DNA of 64,000 nucleotides. It comes from Neisseriaceae bacterium (GTDB taxonomy: Bacteria > Pseudomonadota > Gammaproteobacteria > Burkholderiales > Neisseriaceae). How positions within the stretch are numbered: the first letter of the stretch is position 1; the number at the start of each line of letters is the position of its first letter. The notes beneath the pieces are model-generated. The model did not search any database. It was not told where the DNA came from and was given only the letters and a program-made list of their open reading frames with translations. The stretch spans positions 1,543,492 to 1,607,491 of the forward strand of contig CP046107.1 of NCBI GenBank assembly GCA_016864895.1, given 5' to 3'. Of this stretch, positions 37,665 to 47,179 are shown one piece after another. The position numbers and the translations under genes were made by a program.

Positions 37665-39500
37665 ATGTGTGGAATAGTGGGTGCAATTCGTTCGGATAAT
37701 AAAATTGTAGAATTTCTAACCGATGGTTTGAAACGCATGGAATATCGAGGGTATGATTCCTCCGGAATTGCTGTTTTAATGCAGAACCAAATTAAACGGG
37801 TTCGTCGTGTAGGTAGGATTTCTGAATTAGACAAGGCAGTTAGCGAAATTGATTTGGTATCGAATGTTGGAATTGGTCATACTCGTTGGGCCACTCATGG
37901 AGAGGTTACAGAGCCTAATGCACACCCACATGTTTCCCATCAAAAAATTGTTCTGGTACATAATGGAATTATTGAGAATTATCAAGAAGAAAAGAGAAAT
38001 TTAATAGATATGGGTTATGAATTTGAATCACAAACTGATACAGAGGTCATTGCCCATAGCATTCATCATGATTATCAAACCTCATCTAATTTATTTGAAG
38101 CAGTACGAAAAACCACTTTGAAATTTCAAGGTGCTTATGCCATTGGTGTTTTATGTTTAGATGAACCAGATGTGATTGTTCTTGCCAGAATGGGGTGTCC
38201 TCTATTAATCGGTTTGGGAGAAGAGGAAAACTTTTTTGCTTCTGATGTATCGGCTTTAGTGGCCTATACAAGAGATATTATTTATTTAGAAGACGGGGAT
38301 ATTGCCCAAATTTCCATTCGGGGTATTGATAATTTGCTGGATAAAACAGGTCGAGTCGTTGAACGAGAAGTCAAACAATCACAGGTTTCATTAACTTCTC
38401 TGGAGTTAGGTCCGTATAGTCATTTTATGCAAAAAGAAATTTATGAACAACCTAAAGCAATTATAGACACTACAGAGGTTGTTTTTTCTACAGGTTTTGT
38501 GCCTAGTTTATTTGGAGAAAAGGCAGAAACTATATTCAATGAAATAAATAGTGTCAAAATTTTGGCTTGCGGGAGTTCTTATTATGCAGGAATAACTGCT
38601 AAATATTGGTTAGAGTCGATAGCTAAAATTCCAACTGACGTCGAAATTGCTAGTGAATATCGTTATCGTGAAGTGGTTTCTAATCCTAGACAATTAATTT
38701 TAACCGTTTCTCAGTCAGGTGAAACGCTGGATACTATCGAAGCCTTAAAAAGAGCTAAATCACTAGGTCATGATAAAACATTGGCGATTTGTAATGTGAT
38801 GGAAAGTGCTCTGGTACGTGAAAGTGAATTGGTATTTTATACCAGAGCAGGTGCAGAAATTTGTGTTGCCTCTACTAAAGCATTTACCACACAATTAGTT
38901 GTACTATTTATTTTTACAATAACTTTAGGGCGACTAAAAGGATATATTAGCGAGGCACAAGCACAAATTTATTTAGAAGACTTAAGACATCTGCCAGGGA
39001 GTGTCCAAGCAGCCCTTAATTTAGAGCCACAAATTACGCAATGGGCAAATTTATTTTCTCCCAAAGACCATGCTTTATTTTTAGGGCGTGGTATTCATTA
39101 TCCTGTGGCCTTGGAAGGTGCGTTGAAATTAAAAGAAATTACTTATATTCATGCGGAAGCTTATCCAGCGGGTGAATTAAAACATGGGCCATTAGCTCTG
39201 GTGGATCAGGATATGCCAGTAGTCATCGTTGCACCGAATGACTCTTTACTCGATAAATTAAAAAGTAATATGCAAGAGGTGGTTGCAAGGGGGGGTGAAT
39301 TATTTGTTTTTACCGATGCAGATTCTGATTATGAAGCCTCCAAAGGTATTCGTGTGATTAGAACCCCAAGGCATGTTGGCACATTATCTGCGATTGTACA
39401 CACCATCCCTGTACAGTTATTAGCCTATCATACAGCTTTAGCCAAAGGAACAGATGTTGATAAGCCAAGAAATTTGGCGAAGTCTGTAACAGTTGAGTAG
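37665..39500 (+). CDS. glmS: Glutamine-fructose-6-phosphate aminotransferase
   Basis: Makes glucosamine-6-phosphate from fructose-6-phosphate and glutamine, the entry to amino-sugar synthesis. The 611-residue protein has the N-terminal nucleophile Cys (MCGIVGAI), [13 protein letters not shown] region (GHTRWATHG near 72), HNGIIENY near 97, then two SIS domains with [12 protein letters not shown] near 300, [10 protein letters not shown] near 346, [12 protein letters not shown] near 400 and the C-terminal [17 protein letters not shown] end typical of the family. No glmS ribozyme precedes it; the 16-bp spacer to glmU leaves no room. Confidence 0.97.
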   Translation: MCGIVGAIRSDNKIVEFLTDGLKRMEYRGYDSSGIAVLMQNQIKRVRRVGRISELDKAVSEIDLVSNVGIGHTRWATHGEVTEPNAHPHVSHQKIVLVHNGIIENYQEEKRNLIDMGYEFESQTDTEVIAHSIHHDYQTSSNLFEAVRKTTLKFQGAYAIGVLCLDEPDVIVLARMGCPLLIGLGEEENFFASDVSALVAYTRDIIYLEDGDIAQISIRGIDNLLDKTGRVVEREVKQSQVSLTSLELGPYSHFMQKEIYEQPKAIIDTTEVVFSTGFVPSLFGEKAETIFNEINSVKILACGSSYYAGITAKYWLESIAKIPTDVEIASEYRYREVVSNPRQLILTVSQSGETLDTIEALKRAKSLGHDKTLAICNVMESALVRESELVFYTRAGAEICVASTKAFTTQLVVLFIFTITLGRLKGYISEAQAQIYLEDLRHLPGSVQAALNLEPQITQWANLFSPKDHALFLGRGIHYPVALEGALKLKEITYIHAEAYPAGELKHGPLALVDQDMPVVIVAPNDSLLDKLKSNMQEVVARGGELFVFTDADSDYEASKGIRVIRTPRHVGTLSAIVHTIPVQLLAYHTALAKGTDVDKPRNLAKSVTVE

Positions 39501-39571
39501 TGATATAGATTGGTTGATTTAAATAACCAACATTGCTTGTTCTTTTTTGTGAGCACATTAGCGCCGTATTC

Positions 39572-39599
39572 CCCCTCTTGGGTATTCAGCAAGAGAGGG
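39572..39599. terminator. GC-rich hairpin downstream of glmS
   Basis: CCCCTCTTG (39572-39580) pairs with CAAGAGAGGG (39590-39599) around a 9-nt loop, one bulge. No long T-run follows on the plus strand. It may terminate glmUS transcripts or be the hairpin at the end of the adjacent IS200/IS605 relic; I cannot decide between them. Confidence 0.5.
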
Positions 39600-39776
39600 T
39601 CAGGGTGTTCTTGACTTTTTTAGTATATTCAACTAGTTGTTGTGTTTCAATGTAAGCTTTCATTCTCTCTAAATGTAGTACCACCTACCGAACTAACAAA
39701 ATAAGCACGATGCCAAAACACAGACCCAAAATGGAATGGGCATGAAGATTCAGCAAGTCAGTTTTTATACGATGAG
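39583..39776 (-). pseudogene. tnpA: IS200/IS605-family tnpA (Y1 transposase) relic
   Basis: On the minus strand one frame reads HFGSVFWHRAYFVSSVGG, the conserved segment after the HUH site in Y1 transposases, then stops; the adjoining frame continues MKAYIETQQLVEYTKKV, where YIETQ contains the catalytic Tyr. A one-base frameshift therefore separates the two. The N-terminal half with the HUH motif is not recognisable further upstream to 40000. Clearly inactive. It is the second IS200/IS605 remnant in the window. Confidence 0.75.
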
Positions 39777-40190
39777 TATTGGCTGTTTTTAGGTTATTAA
39801 TCAATACCGATAGATTCAGATTAGGAGATGCTAAAACATATGAATATGCTCGATTCTCTACCGAATTTGATTCCTCTACAATGCCAAACCATAAGGATTA
39901 CCACAAAAACTTCTTTAAAGAAATCAAGTAAGTTTTAAGTGATTACTTGATATGTGTGTTGGGTGAAAAAACAACATATCACTCAACGTTATCATTTCAT
40001 GTGACCACTTGATTTATTATTCGTTTCTTTTTATATTTATTAAATTACCTCATACTATGGAAATTCAACTGAAAAAACCGGATTTTATTTTCATTGGATT
40101 ATATATTGTTATGGCAATGGATAGGTTGTCAAGGGTTGGTGACAGCCACTTCAAAGTGAGTTAGCACAGTTTTTAGATACGTAGAGGTCT
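39777..40190. other. Eroded spacer, probably former insertion-sequence DNA
   Basis: About 410 bp between the tnpA relic and the IS-type end hairpin, with no frame I can assign on either strand. Confidence 0.45.
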
Positions 40191-40215
40191 CCATCCTTTA
40201 GGGTGGGAGGACATC
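40185..40215 (+). mobile_element. IS200/IS605-type end hairpin upstream of the RloC-like gene
   Basis: CCATCC (40191-40196) pairs with GGGTGG (40201-40206) around TTTA, flanked by GAGGTCT and GAGGACATCAA. The style resembles the subterminal hairpins of IS605-group ends. It lies 23 bp before the start codon of the ATPase-nuclease gene. Confidence 0.5.
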
Positions 40216-40237
40216 AATTATTTTCGGGGGTCTGTTG

Positions 40238-42685
40238 ATGAGTGGAATGATAAAAAAAATAGACTATATTCAAAATATGGCAGTCTATCAGGATTTTAAA
40301 TGGAATCTAAAAGAAAAAAATAATACAGAAGTAAGTTTTGAAAAAATAAACATATTTTACGGTAGAAATTGCTCGGGAAAAACAACCTTATCACGAATAT
40401 TTAAGGTATTAGAAAAAAAACAACTTCCTGATAAATATCAAAATCTGAAATTTAGTGTATCTGTTGGAAAAAAAACAGTAACACATGAGGACTTGTCTAA
40501 TGAGAACTCATCGGGATCTTTACCCATTGTTCGAGTTTTTAATCAAGATTTTATACAAGAGAATCTTGGGTTTATTTTTGATGAAGAGCGATCTATCACA
40601 GGATTTGCAGTTTTAGGGAAACATAATCTAGAAACAGAACAAAAAATTAAAGAACTTTATAAAGAACTTGGAAGTAAGGAAGATAAAACAGGGCTACGAG
40701 GAAAATTAGCTAAAGCTGAATATTATTTTCATCAATCAGATAATGAACTTAAAAGTCTTAGTAAAAAATTAGAACAGCGGTTAAGAGTCAAAGCAACAGA
40801 GGATCGTGATATCGCGATTAAGTATAATAAAATATTTGGGGATCCAAACTATAATATAAAGAACATAGAAAAAGATGTTTTATATTTGTTGAAGAAAGGT
40901 TATCAACCAATTAATTCTGACCAAAAAGATAAATTTGAAAAGATTTGTAGAGAGGAGGCAAAACCAAGGATCGAAAAACCTGTGTTTCCTAGCTTAGGCT
41001 GTTTAGATTTAATTTCTGAGGCTAAAGAATTAATTGAGAGAAAAATTTCTATATCTAAACCTATTCAAGAATTAATCGAAAATAATGCGTTAGCTCATTG
41101 GGTGAGACAAGGCATGGAGTATCATCGACATAGAGAAACATGTGCATTTTGTGGAAACATTATTTCACCAGATCTTTGGCCGAAGTTGGAGCAACATTTT
41201 AATTTGGAATCAAAAAATCTTGAACAAAAATTGGATAAGTTAATTGACTGGATTAAGAAAGAAAAAGAACATATAACTACTTTTCCTAAAATAGACTATA
41301 CCATTTATTATTCTAATGATTTCAAAGTGTTAAAAGATCTCGAAGCGAGGATAGATAGGTATCTTTTAAAATATCGTGACTGTTTAAATGAGATAAAAGT
41401 TCAAATTAACAACAGAAAAAATAATATTATAAAGCCAATTGAATTTAAGGCACCTGAGATTGATATTAATGAATATGGTAACATTAAAAATACGTGGGAA
41501 CATATTATAGATACCTCGAATGAATATACTGATAATTTAGGTGAATGGAAAACGAAAGCAAAAGAATCGTTGCGACTTTATGACGTTCATTGTTACATTC
41601 AATCAATAGGGTTTTTAGAGAAATACGGCGAGATAGTAGAAAAGAGAAAAGAAAGTTCGGGTTTTCAAAAAGCAAAAGAATCTTTGGAGAAAGAGATCTC
41701 AAATAAAGAAAATGAAATCGAAAAATTGAGGTCTCAATTAGAAGACAAACAAGCTGCTGTAAAAAAGATTAATGACTATCTAGAATTTGGTTTGGAATAT
41801 CCGTCTTTTTGCTTAAAAGTAGTGAATGAGGATAAGAAGCAATATCAATTTGAAATAGTGCGCATTAATGGAAAAATCGATAATGAAAAAGCTGATGCTG
41901 AAAAAGCCTATAATTTAAGTCAAGGTGAGCGTAACCTTATTGCATTTTGTTACTTTTTGGTAAGCCTTGAGAGTATTAATCAACAACTTAATGAGAATGA
42001 AAAACCTAAACCAATTATATGGATAGATGATCCAATTTCAAGTTTGGATTCAAATCATATATTTTTTGCGTATAGTTTAATAAAAACATTAATAGTAGAT
42101 CCAGGGAACTTTCAGCAATTATTTATATCCACACATAACCTTGAATTTTTGCAATTTTTAAAACGGATGCCTGGTAGGAAAAAACAATTTTTTATCTTAG
42201 AAAGAGATAAAGATAAAGGTGATATAAGATTAATGCCTGATTATCTTAGAAACTATATCACTGAATTTAATTATCTTTTTCATCAAATTTATAAATGTGC
42301 AGAAGGTGAGCCGAATAATAATGATTATCATATGATTTATAGTTTTGCAAATAATGCAAGGAGATTTCTGGAATTGTACTTGTATTATCAATATCCAGAT
42401 GGTGATGAAAAGAGAAAAAATGATAGACTAAAAGAATTTTTTGACCCAAATATGGAGTGCGTTAATTTTATTGATCGAGTTACAAATGAATATAGCCATT
42501 CATTAGGTCTAGAAAGAGGGTCTTTACCCATAGAGACTATTGAAATACGACAAGTAGCAAAAAAAATTATAGCAAAACTTAAAGAAAATAATAAATCTCA
42601 ATATGAGGCCTTTCTTAAAAGTATTGGAGTAGATGAAGAGGAGATAGTCAAGAATAATTTAGGTTATTATTTAAGAAATGAATAG
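40238..42685 (+). CDS. RloC/PrrC-like AAA_13 ATPase with HEPN-type nuclease end
   Basis: An 815-residue ABC-type ATPase. Walker A GRNCSGKTT at 42-50, zinc-hook-like CAFC at 302-305 between helical arms (about 110-190 and 460-520), signature LSQGE at 560-564, Walker B IIWIDDPISSLD with D597/D598, and STHNLEFL switch. The end carries R708-x3-E712 and R747-x6-H754 (RVTNEYSH), an order matching the Arg-Glu-His active site of PrrC and the Rx4-6H motif of HEPN RNases. RloC proteins combine exactly such an ATPase, zinc hook and anticodon-nuclease end and act in phage defence. No restriction-modification genes adjoin. Start ATG 40238 follows GGGGG; the IS relics upstream suggest acquisition. The nuclease role is inferred. 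Confidence 0.78.
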   Translation: MSGMIKKIDYIQNMAVYQDFKWNLKEKNNTEVSFEKINIFYGRNCSGKTTLSRIFKVLEKKQLPDKYQNLKFSVSVGKKTVTHEDLSNENSSGSLPIVRVFNQDFIQENLGFIFDEERSITGFAVLGKHNLETEQKIKELYKELGSKEDKTGLRGKLAKAEYYFHQSDNELKSLSKKLEQRLRVKATEDRDIAIKYNKIFGDPNYNIKNIEKDVLYLLKKGYQPINSDQKDKFEKICREEAKPRIEKPVFPSLGCLDLISEAKELIERKISISKPIQELIENNALAHWVRQGMEYHRHRETCAFCGNIISPDLWPKLEQHFNLESKNLEQKLDKLIDWIKKEKEHITTFPKIDYTIYYSNDFKVLKDLEARIDRYLLKYRDCLNEIKVQINNRKNNIIKPIEFKAPEIDINEYGNIKNTWEHIIDTSNEYTDNLGEWKTKAKESLRLYDVHCYIQSIGFLEKYGEIVEKRKESSGFQKAKESLEKEISNKENEIEKLRSQLEDKQAAVKKINDYLEFGLEYPSFCLKVVNEDKKQYQFEIVRINGKIDNEKADAEKAYNLSQGERNLIAFCYFLVSLESINQQLNENEKPKPIIWIDDPISSLDSNHIFFAYSLIKTLIVDPGNFQQLFISTHNLEFLQFLKRMPGRKKQFFILERDKDKGDIRLMPDYLRNYITEFNYLFHQIYKCAEGEPNNNDYHMIYSFANNARRFLELYLYYQYPDGDEKRKNDRLKEFFDPNMECVNFIDRVTNEYSHSLGLERGSLPIETIEIRQVAKKIIAKLKENNKSQYEAFLKSIGVDEEEIVKNNLGYYLRNE

Positions 42686-42687
42686 GT

Positions 42688-43500
42688 ATGCCAGAATTAC
42701 CTGAAGTAGAGACTACCAAAAATAAAATTATGCTTACTTTACAAGGGCAAAGGATTTTACGTATCGAGGTGAGGCAGCCTCACTTGCGTTGGGTGGTTTC
42801 ACCTCAAATTATGAGATTGCAGAATGAAAAAGTACATGAATGTTCGCGACGCGGTAAGTATATTATTTTGAAGCTCGATCATGGTTATTTAGTGATCCAT
42901 CTAGGCATGACTGGTTTTTTTACAATATTAGAGGCTCATATACCGGCTAGTAAGCATGACCATATTGATGTTATTTTAGAAAATGGTATTATTTTGCGTT
43001 ATAACGATATACGGCGTTTTGGTTCTTGGCAGTGGTTTGAGTGCTTAGAGGATTGTGTTTTAATTCAAAACTTGGGTGTAGAGCCTTTGTCTGATGAATT
43101 TAAGAGTGATTATCTTTTTAATTGTTTTAAACATAAAAAAGTTGCCTGTAAAATAGCCATTATGGATTCCAAAATAGTAGTTGGTGTGGGGAATATTTAT
43201 GCGTCTGAGGCTTTATTTTTAGCCAAAATTCATCCAGAAATACCTGCTAACCAACTCAATATGCAACAACTTGATAATTTGGTATCCTCTATTAAAGCTG
43301 TTTTATTAAAGGCTTTGAAAGAGGGCGGTACGACGATTAAAGATTTTAAGCAACCTGATGGTAAAATAGGTTATTTTGTACAACAACTAAGCGTTTATGG
43401 GCGTCATGGGGAAAAGTGTTATGTATGTGGGACGTCAATTACAAGCAAAGTATTAGGACAACGGAATAGTTTTTTTTGTCCTGTATGTCAAAAAAAGTAG
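42688..43500 (+). CDS. mutM: Formamidopyrimidine-DNA glycosylase
   Basis: Removes 8-oxoguanine and formamidopyrimidines in base-excision repair. The 270-residue protein begins PELPEVETTKNKI with the catalytic Pro1 and Glu2, has SRRGKYIILKLDHGYLVIHLGMTG near 54-77 (quoted in part as SRRGKYIILKL), the helix-two-turn-helix VVGVGNIYASEALF near 166 and the C-terminal zinc finger with four Cys (CYVCG and CPVC). It starts 2 bp after the RloC-like stop, so it probably relies on read-through or coupling. Its last bases abut the 3' end of RNase P RNA on the opposite strand. Confidence 0.95.
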   Translation: MPELPEVETTKNKIMLTLQGQRILRIEVRQPHLRWVVSPQIMRLQNEKVHECSRRGKYIILKLDHGYLVIHLGMTGFFTILEAHIPASKHDHIDVILENGIILRYNDIRRFGSWQWFECLEDCVLIQNLGVEPLSDEFKSDYLFNCFKHKKVACKIAIMDSKIVVGVGNIYASEALFLAKIHPEIPANQLNMQQLDNLVSSIKAVLLKALKEGGTTIKDFKQPDGKIGYFVQQLSVYGRHGEKCYVCGTSITSKVLGQRNSFFCPVCQKK

Positions 43501-43852
43501 CAAGTAGATCGATAAGCCGGGTTCTGTCGCGGACAGTCATTCATCTAGATTTATTGTCACCAATAAACTCAAGCAATCTACCCAAACACAATGCGAGCCA
43601 CATTATCGTGTTTTGTTTGATCTTGCTCCCAATGGGGTTTAGCCAGCCATGACTTGTTGCCAAGCATGCGGTGTGCTCTTACCACACCTTTTCACCCTTA
43701 CCTGTATCTCTAACTTAGAGATCATCGGTGGTTTTGCTTTCTGTTCCACTTTCCGTCACCTTTCGATGCCCAGCCGTTAGCTGGCATTGTGCTCTATGGA
43801 GCCCGGACTTTCCTCTATACAAAAATGCACAGCGACTGTCTAATCTACTTGC
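43501..43852 (-). ncRNA. rnpB: RNase P RNA (bacterial type A)
   Basis: Catalytic RNA that trims tRNA 5' ends. On the minus strand the sequence starts near AAGTAGATTAGACAG, carries the universal GAGGAAAGTCCGGGCTCC at about 43798-43815, and ends with ACAGAACCCGGCTTATCGA then TCTACTTG. The ends AAGTAGAT and ATCTACTT pair to form helix P1. About 352 nt. A run of seven T in the rnpB direction (43490-43496) lies inside the end of mutM and may act as the terminator tail. A -10-like TACAAT sits 7 bp upstream (plus coordinates 43859-43864). The protein partner rnpA lies at 51.5 kb. Confidence 0.96.
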
Positions 43853-43969
43853 AGCTAGATTGTAGCATGAATTACCATTGTAACTATACAATTTTTTGAA
43901 GTAATGGCTGAAAATACCTAATTATGAGTTATAATGTAAAATTGCAATATGATAATTTTGGAGAGCTTT

Positions 43970-45100
43970 ATGGATTCAAAATCAGTAGTACTTGTTTCTA
44001 CAGGGTTATGTGTACCACCGTATTCTGTTAGTAATGCAGAATTAGTTAAATGTTTTAATCAGTATGTAAACGAATTTAACCAAGAACATAAGGTGGAGAT
44101 AGAAAAAGGAGAGATTGAAGCATTAAGAGAGTCCAATAGCGAGTTTATTGTAAAATCATCTGGTATTGAGAACAGGTATTTTTTTGCAATTGATGGTATT
44201 TTAGATCCCAAAAGAATGGTTCCATATATTCCTGAACGAGATAATAGCGAAATTTCTTTACAAGCTGAAAAAGGGGTAGAAGCGTGTAGAGATGCACTAA
44301 AAAGAGCTAATTTGGAACCTTCAGATATTGATATGGTTGTTTTAGCTTGTTGTAATATGCAAAGAGCTTATCCTGCCGTGGCAGTAGAAATTCAGAAAGA
44401 ATTGGGTATCGAAGGATTTGCTTATGATATGAATGTAGCTTGTTCTAGTGCTACTTTTGGTTTATTTAATGCCTATAATGCCATTCGATCAGGTAGTATT
44501 AGAGCTGCCTTGGTAGTCAATGTAGAGATTTGTTGTGGTCATTTAAATTTTCGTGATCGTGATAGTCACTTTATTTTTGGTGATGCAGCAACGGCATTTG
44601 TTTTACAAAGAGAGGATTTAGTTAAAAATACGCATCAGGGATTTAAAGTTTTAGGTGCTTCATTATTAACAGATTTTTCAAATGCTATTCGTAATAACTT
44701 TGGTTTTTTAAATCGATGTGATATAGACAAAAGGGACAATCTAGACAAATTATTTATTCAGCAAGGTCGTAAAGTATTTAAAGAAGTCTGCCCAAGGGTA
44801 GCTCAGCACATTACACAACATTTAACAGAATTATCAATTAAGCCAGAAGAAGTCAAAAGGTTTTGGTTGCATCAAGCTAATTTATCGATGGATCAATTGA
44901 TTGTTAAAAAGATTTTAGGTCGGAATGTCACAGAAGACGTGATGCCTATTATATTAAGTGAATTTGCTAATACTAGTTCTGCTGGCTGTATTATTGCCCT
45001 TCATAAGTACCAAGACGGCTTAGATGCTGGTGATTATGGGGTGATTTCCAGTTTTGGTGCAGGGTATTCTATTGGTTCGGTCATTGTAGAAAAAAGATGA
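43970..45100 (+). CDS. 3-oxoacyl-ACP synthase III family protein (FabH-like)
   Basis: Thiolase-fold condensing enzyme of about 376 residues. Catalytic Cys in MNVACSSATFG near 158, His in FWLHQANLSMDQL near 303 and Asn in FANTSSAGCIIAL near 333 make the Cys-His-Asn triad of KAS III. It is longer than housekeeping FabH (about 320) and resembles the FabH-like class of about 373 residues found in Pseudomonas (PA3286 type) that uses medium-chain acyl-CoA; that assignment is from memory. The start is ATG 43970 behind GGAGAG; the earlier in-frame start at 43949 lacks a site. coaD follows after 3 bp, linking CoA and acyl metabolism. Confidence 0.86.
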   Translation: MDSKSVVLVSTGLCVPPYSVSNAELVKCFNQYVNEFNQEHKVEIEKGEIEALRESNSEFIVKSSGIENRYFFAIDGILDPKRMVPYIPERDNSEISLQAEKGVEACRDALKRANLEPSDIDMVVLACCNMQRAYPAVAVEIQKELGIEGFAYDMNVACSSATFGLFNAYNAIRSGSIRAALVVNVEICCGHLNFRDRDSHFIFGDAATAFVLQREDLVKNTHQGFKVLGASLLTDFSNAIRNNFGFLNRCDIDKRDNLDKLFIQQGRKVFKEVCPRVAQHITQHLTELSIKPEEVKRFWLHQANLSMDQLIVKKILGRNVTEDVMPIILSEFANTSSAGCIIALHKYQDGLDAGDYGVISSFGAGYSIGSVIVEKR

Positions 45101-45103
45101 TAT

Positions 45104-45622
45104 ATGTATTGTAGTGAGCCCAAACGAGCAATTTATGCGGGGACTTTTGATCCGCCAACTAATGGTCATTTGTGGGTAATTAGTGAGATTTCCCAGTTAT
45201 TTGAAGAGTTAGTGGTTGCGATAGGAACTAATCCTGATAAGACATTTGCTTATTCTTTACAAGAGAGAATAGAAATGCTTGAGTGTATCACTCAAGAATA
45301 TCCCAATACAACCATTAAAACTTTCGAAAATATGTATCTGGTTGAGTTCGCCCATCAATTACGTGCTAAATATATTATCAGAGGAATTCGTTCTGCTTCT
45401 GATTATGAGTACGAGCGAAATATGCGTTATATTAATTCTGATATTCATCCAGACATTTCTACTTTATTTGTTTTTCCACCTAGAGAGTATTCTGAGGTTT
45501 CTTCTACTTTAGTGAAAGGTTTGGTTGGTTTTGAAAATTGGGAAAATATTATTAAACGATATGTGCCAGAATCTGTCTGTCAAATCATGATTAAGAAATT
45601 TAATTCTAATGAAAATCATTAG
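45104..45622 (+). CDS. coaD: Phosphopantetheine adenylyltransferase
   Basis: Transfers AMP to 4'-phosphopantetheine, the penultimate step of coenzyme A synthesis. The 172-residue protein has the nucleotidyltransferase site YAGTFDPPTNGHLWVI near 11-26 (T/HxGH), GTNPDKTFAYSLQERIEML near 45-63, IIRGIRSASDYEYERNM near 91-107 and the C-terminal YSEVSSTLVKGL. Family length is about 160-170. It starts 3 bp after the KAS III stop and is probably co-translated. Confidence 0.95.
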   Translation: MYCSEPKRAIYAGTFDPPTNGHLWVISEISQLFEELVVAIGTNPDKTFAYSLQERIEMLECITQEYPNTTIKTFENMYLVEFAHQLRAKYIIRGIRSASDYEYERNMRYINSDIHPDISTLFVFPPREYSEVSSTLVKGLVGFENWENIIKRYVPESVCQIMIKKFNSNENH

Positions 45623-45735
45623 TCGACTCTTAATATAGATCTCTAATTGTATAAAATGCCTATCATTTACTAGAGAAAACATATAAGATATATATAATCA
45701 AATATGGGGGTTTTAATATTTTTTAGGATAAGTAA

Positions 45736-46908
45736 ATGGTACGAAAATTGCATCCAGAAACTTTAGTGCTTAGGGGATTTAAGGAACAAACATCTTATAA
45801 TGAACACAACCAAGCTTTATTTTTAACAAGTAGTTTTATTTATCCAGATTCAGAGATTGCTGAATCTTTATTTTTGGGTCAAAAACAGGGGTATACTTAC
45901 AGCCGGACATCTAATCCTACCGTAAGTACTTTTGCCAAACGAGTAGCATTGTTAGAAGGAGCAGAAGCAGCACAAGCTACCGCAACTGGTATGGCAGCCA
46001 TACAAGCAACTTTTCTAAGTTTTCTTAAAGCAGGTGACCATTTGGTGGTCAGTCGCAGTATTTTTGGTACGACGGTTGCTTTGGTTAACTCATTAGTTAA
46101 ATTCGATATTGAAGTGACTTATGTTTCACTGAGTAACTTAAATTCTTGGCAAGACGCGATACAGCCTAACACTAGGATGTTTTTTTTAGAAACACCTTCT
46201 AATCCACTAGGAGAAGTGGTAGATATTGCCAAATTATCTAACATAGCACATGAAAAAGATATTCTTGTGGTTGTGGATAATAGTTTTTGCTCACCTATTT
46301 TACAGCAGCCAATTCAATTAGGTGCTGATTTGTCAATACAATCAGCAACTAAACTCATTGATGGACAAGGTAGAGTTTTTGGTGGTGTAGTTTCGGGCAG
46401 TCAAACTTTGATTAATGATGTTTTTATGCATGTTAAAACTTCAGGACAAGTGTTATCCCCTTTTAATGCATGGGTATTAATTTCTGGGTTAGAAACCATA
46501 TTTGTCCGAATAGAACGTCAATGTCAATCAGCCTTGGCTTTAGCTCAATGGTTAGAAAATCATCCTAAAGTGGAAAAGGTTTTTTATCCGGGCTTAAAAT
46601 CTCATCCTCAATACGAATTAATTCAAAAACAACAAAAAGCAGGGGGAATTGTGCTCAGTTTTCGTATCGCAGGGGGAAAAGAACAAGCATGGAAACTGGT
46701 CGATAATGTCAAGATATTTTCAAAGACTGGTAACCTAGGCGACGTAAAGTCAATTATTACCCACCCATTTACAACTACTCATTGTAGAGTTGATCCAAAA
46801 GTAAAAATCGAATCAGGAATTACCGAAAATTTAATTAGGTTATCTATTGGATTAGAGCATATTGATGACTTAAAACAGGATTTAGACGAGACCTTGAAGT
46901 TAATTTAA
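45736..46908 (+). CDS. metZ: O-succinylhomoserine sulfhydrylase
   Basis: PLP enzyme that makes homocysteine from O-succinylhomoserine and sulfide in methionine synthesis. The 390-residue protein matches the Cys/Met-metabolism PLP family: YTYSRTSNPTV near 55, EGAEAAQATATGMAAI near 75, FLETPSNPLGEVVD near 143, VVVDNSFCSPILQQP near 172 and the PLP-binding Lys in QSATKLIDGQGRVFGG near 200. I choose MetZ over MetB from the overall pattern seen in Neisseria and Pseudomonas; the two are close, so substrate choice is not certain. The gene stands alone with a 113-bp leader. Confidence 0.88.
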   Translation: MVRKLHPETLVLRGFKEQTSYNEHNQALFLTSSFIYPDSEIAESLFLGQKQGYTYSRTSNPTVSTFAKRVALLEGAEAAQATATGMAAIQATFLSFLKAGDHLVVSRSIFGTTVALVNSLVKFDIEVTYVSLSNLNSWQDAIQPNTRMFFLETPSNPLGEVVDIAKLSNIAHEKDILVVVDNSFCSPILQQPIQLGADLSIQSATKLIDGQGRVFGGVVSGSQTLINDVFMHVKTSGQVLSPFNAWVLISGLETIFVRIERQCQSALALAQWLENHPKVEKVFYPGLKSHPQYELIQKQQKAGGIVLSFRIAGGKEQAWKLVDNVKIFSKTGNLGDVKSIITHPFTTTHCRVDPKVKIESGITENLIRLSIGLEHIDDLKQDLDETLKLI

Positions 46909-46957
46909 CAGATACTGCGAAATTCTCTGCTTATAGCATTATCTTAGTTAGAGATGA

Positions 46958-47179
46958 ATAGCAGGTGGTTCGAAGAGCCAATAATGGTCTTTTTGTTTTT
47001 GATTATTTGTGTATTTATATTAGCTTTAGCCAGTATCACAGGGACTATGATGTGTGTGTAGATGGATTCCCTGCCACAAGACCATTAGGCAATGGTGTTG
47101 TACAGTTGAATATATAGATGAAAATCTATGGGTTTACGAAACTCACTCTATAGCGTTAGCCTAGAGGAGGTGATTTACT
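46958..47179. repeat. Dispersed structured repeat, copy B
   Basis: Second copy of the element at 18699-18920. Hairpins seen here: TGGTT-cgaag-AGCCA (46966-46980), CCATT-aggc-AATGG (47082-47095), ATAGAT-GAAA-ATCTAT (47114-47129, a GNRA-type loop) and CTCTA...TAGAG around 47146-47166. Its far end runs into the stop codon of the rfbD-like gene. No open frame. Confidence 0.8.

Noticed and set aside
37640..37665. glmS ribozyme upstream of glmS
   Set aside because: Only 16 bp separate glmU and glmS, and such ribozymes belong to Gram-positive glmS leaders.
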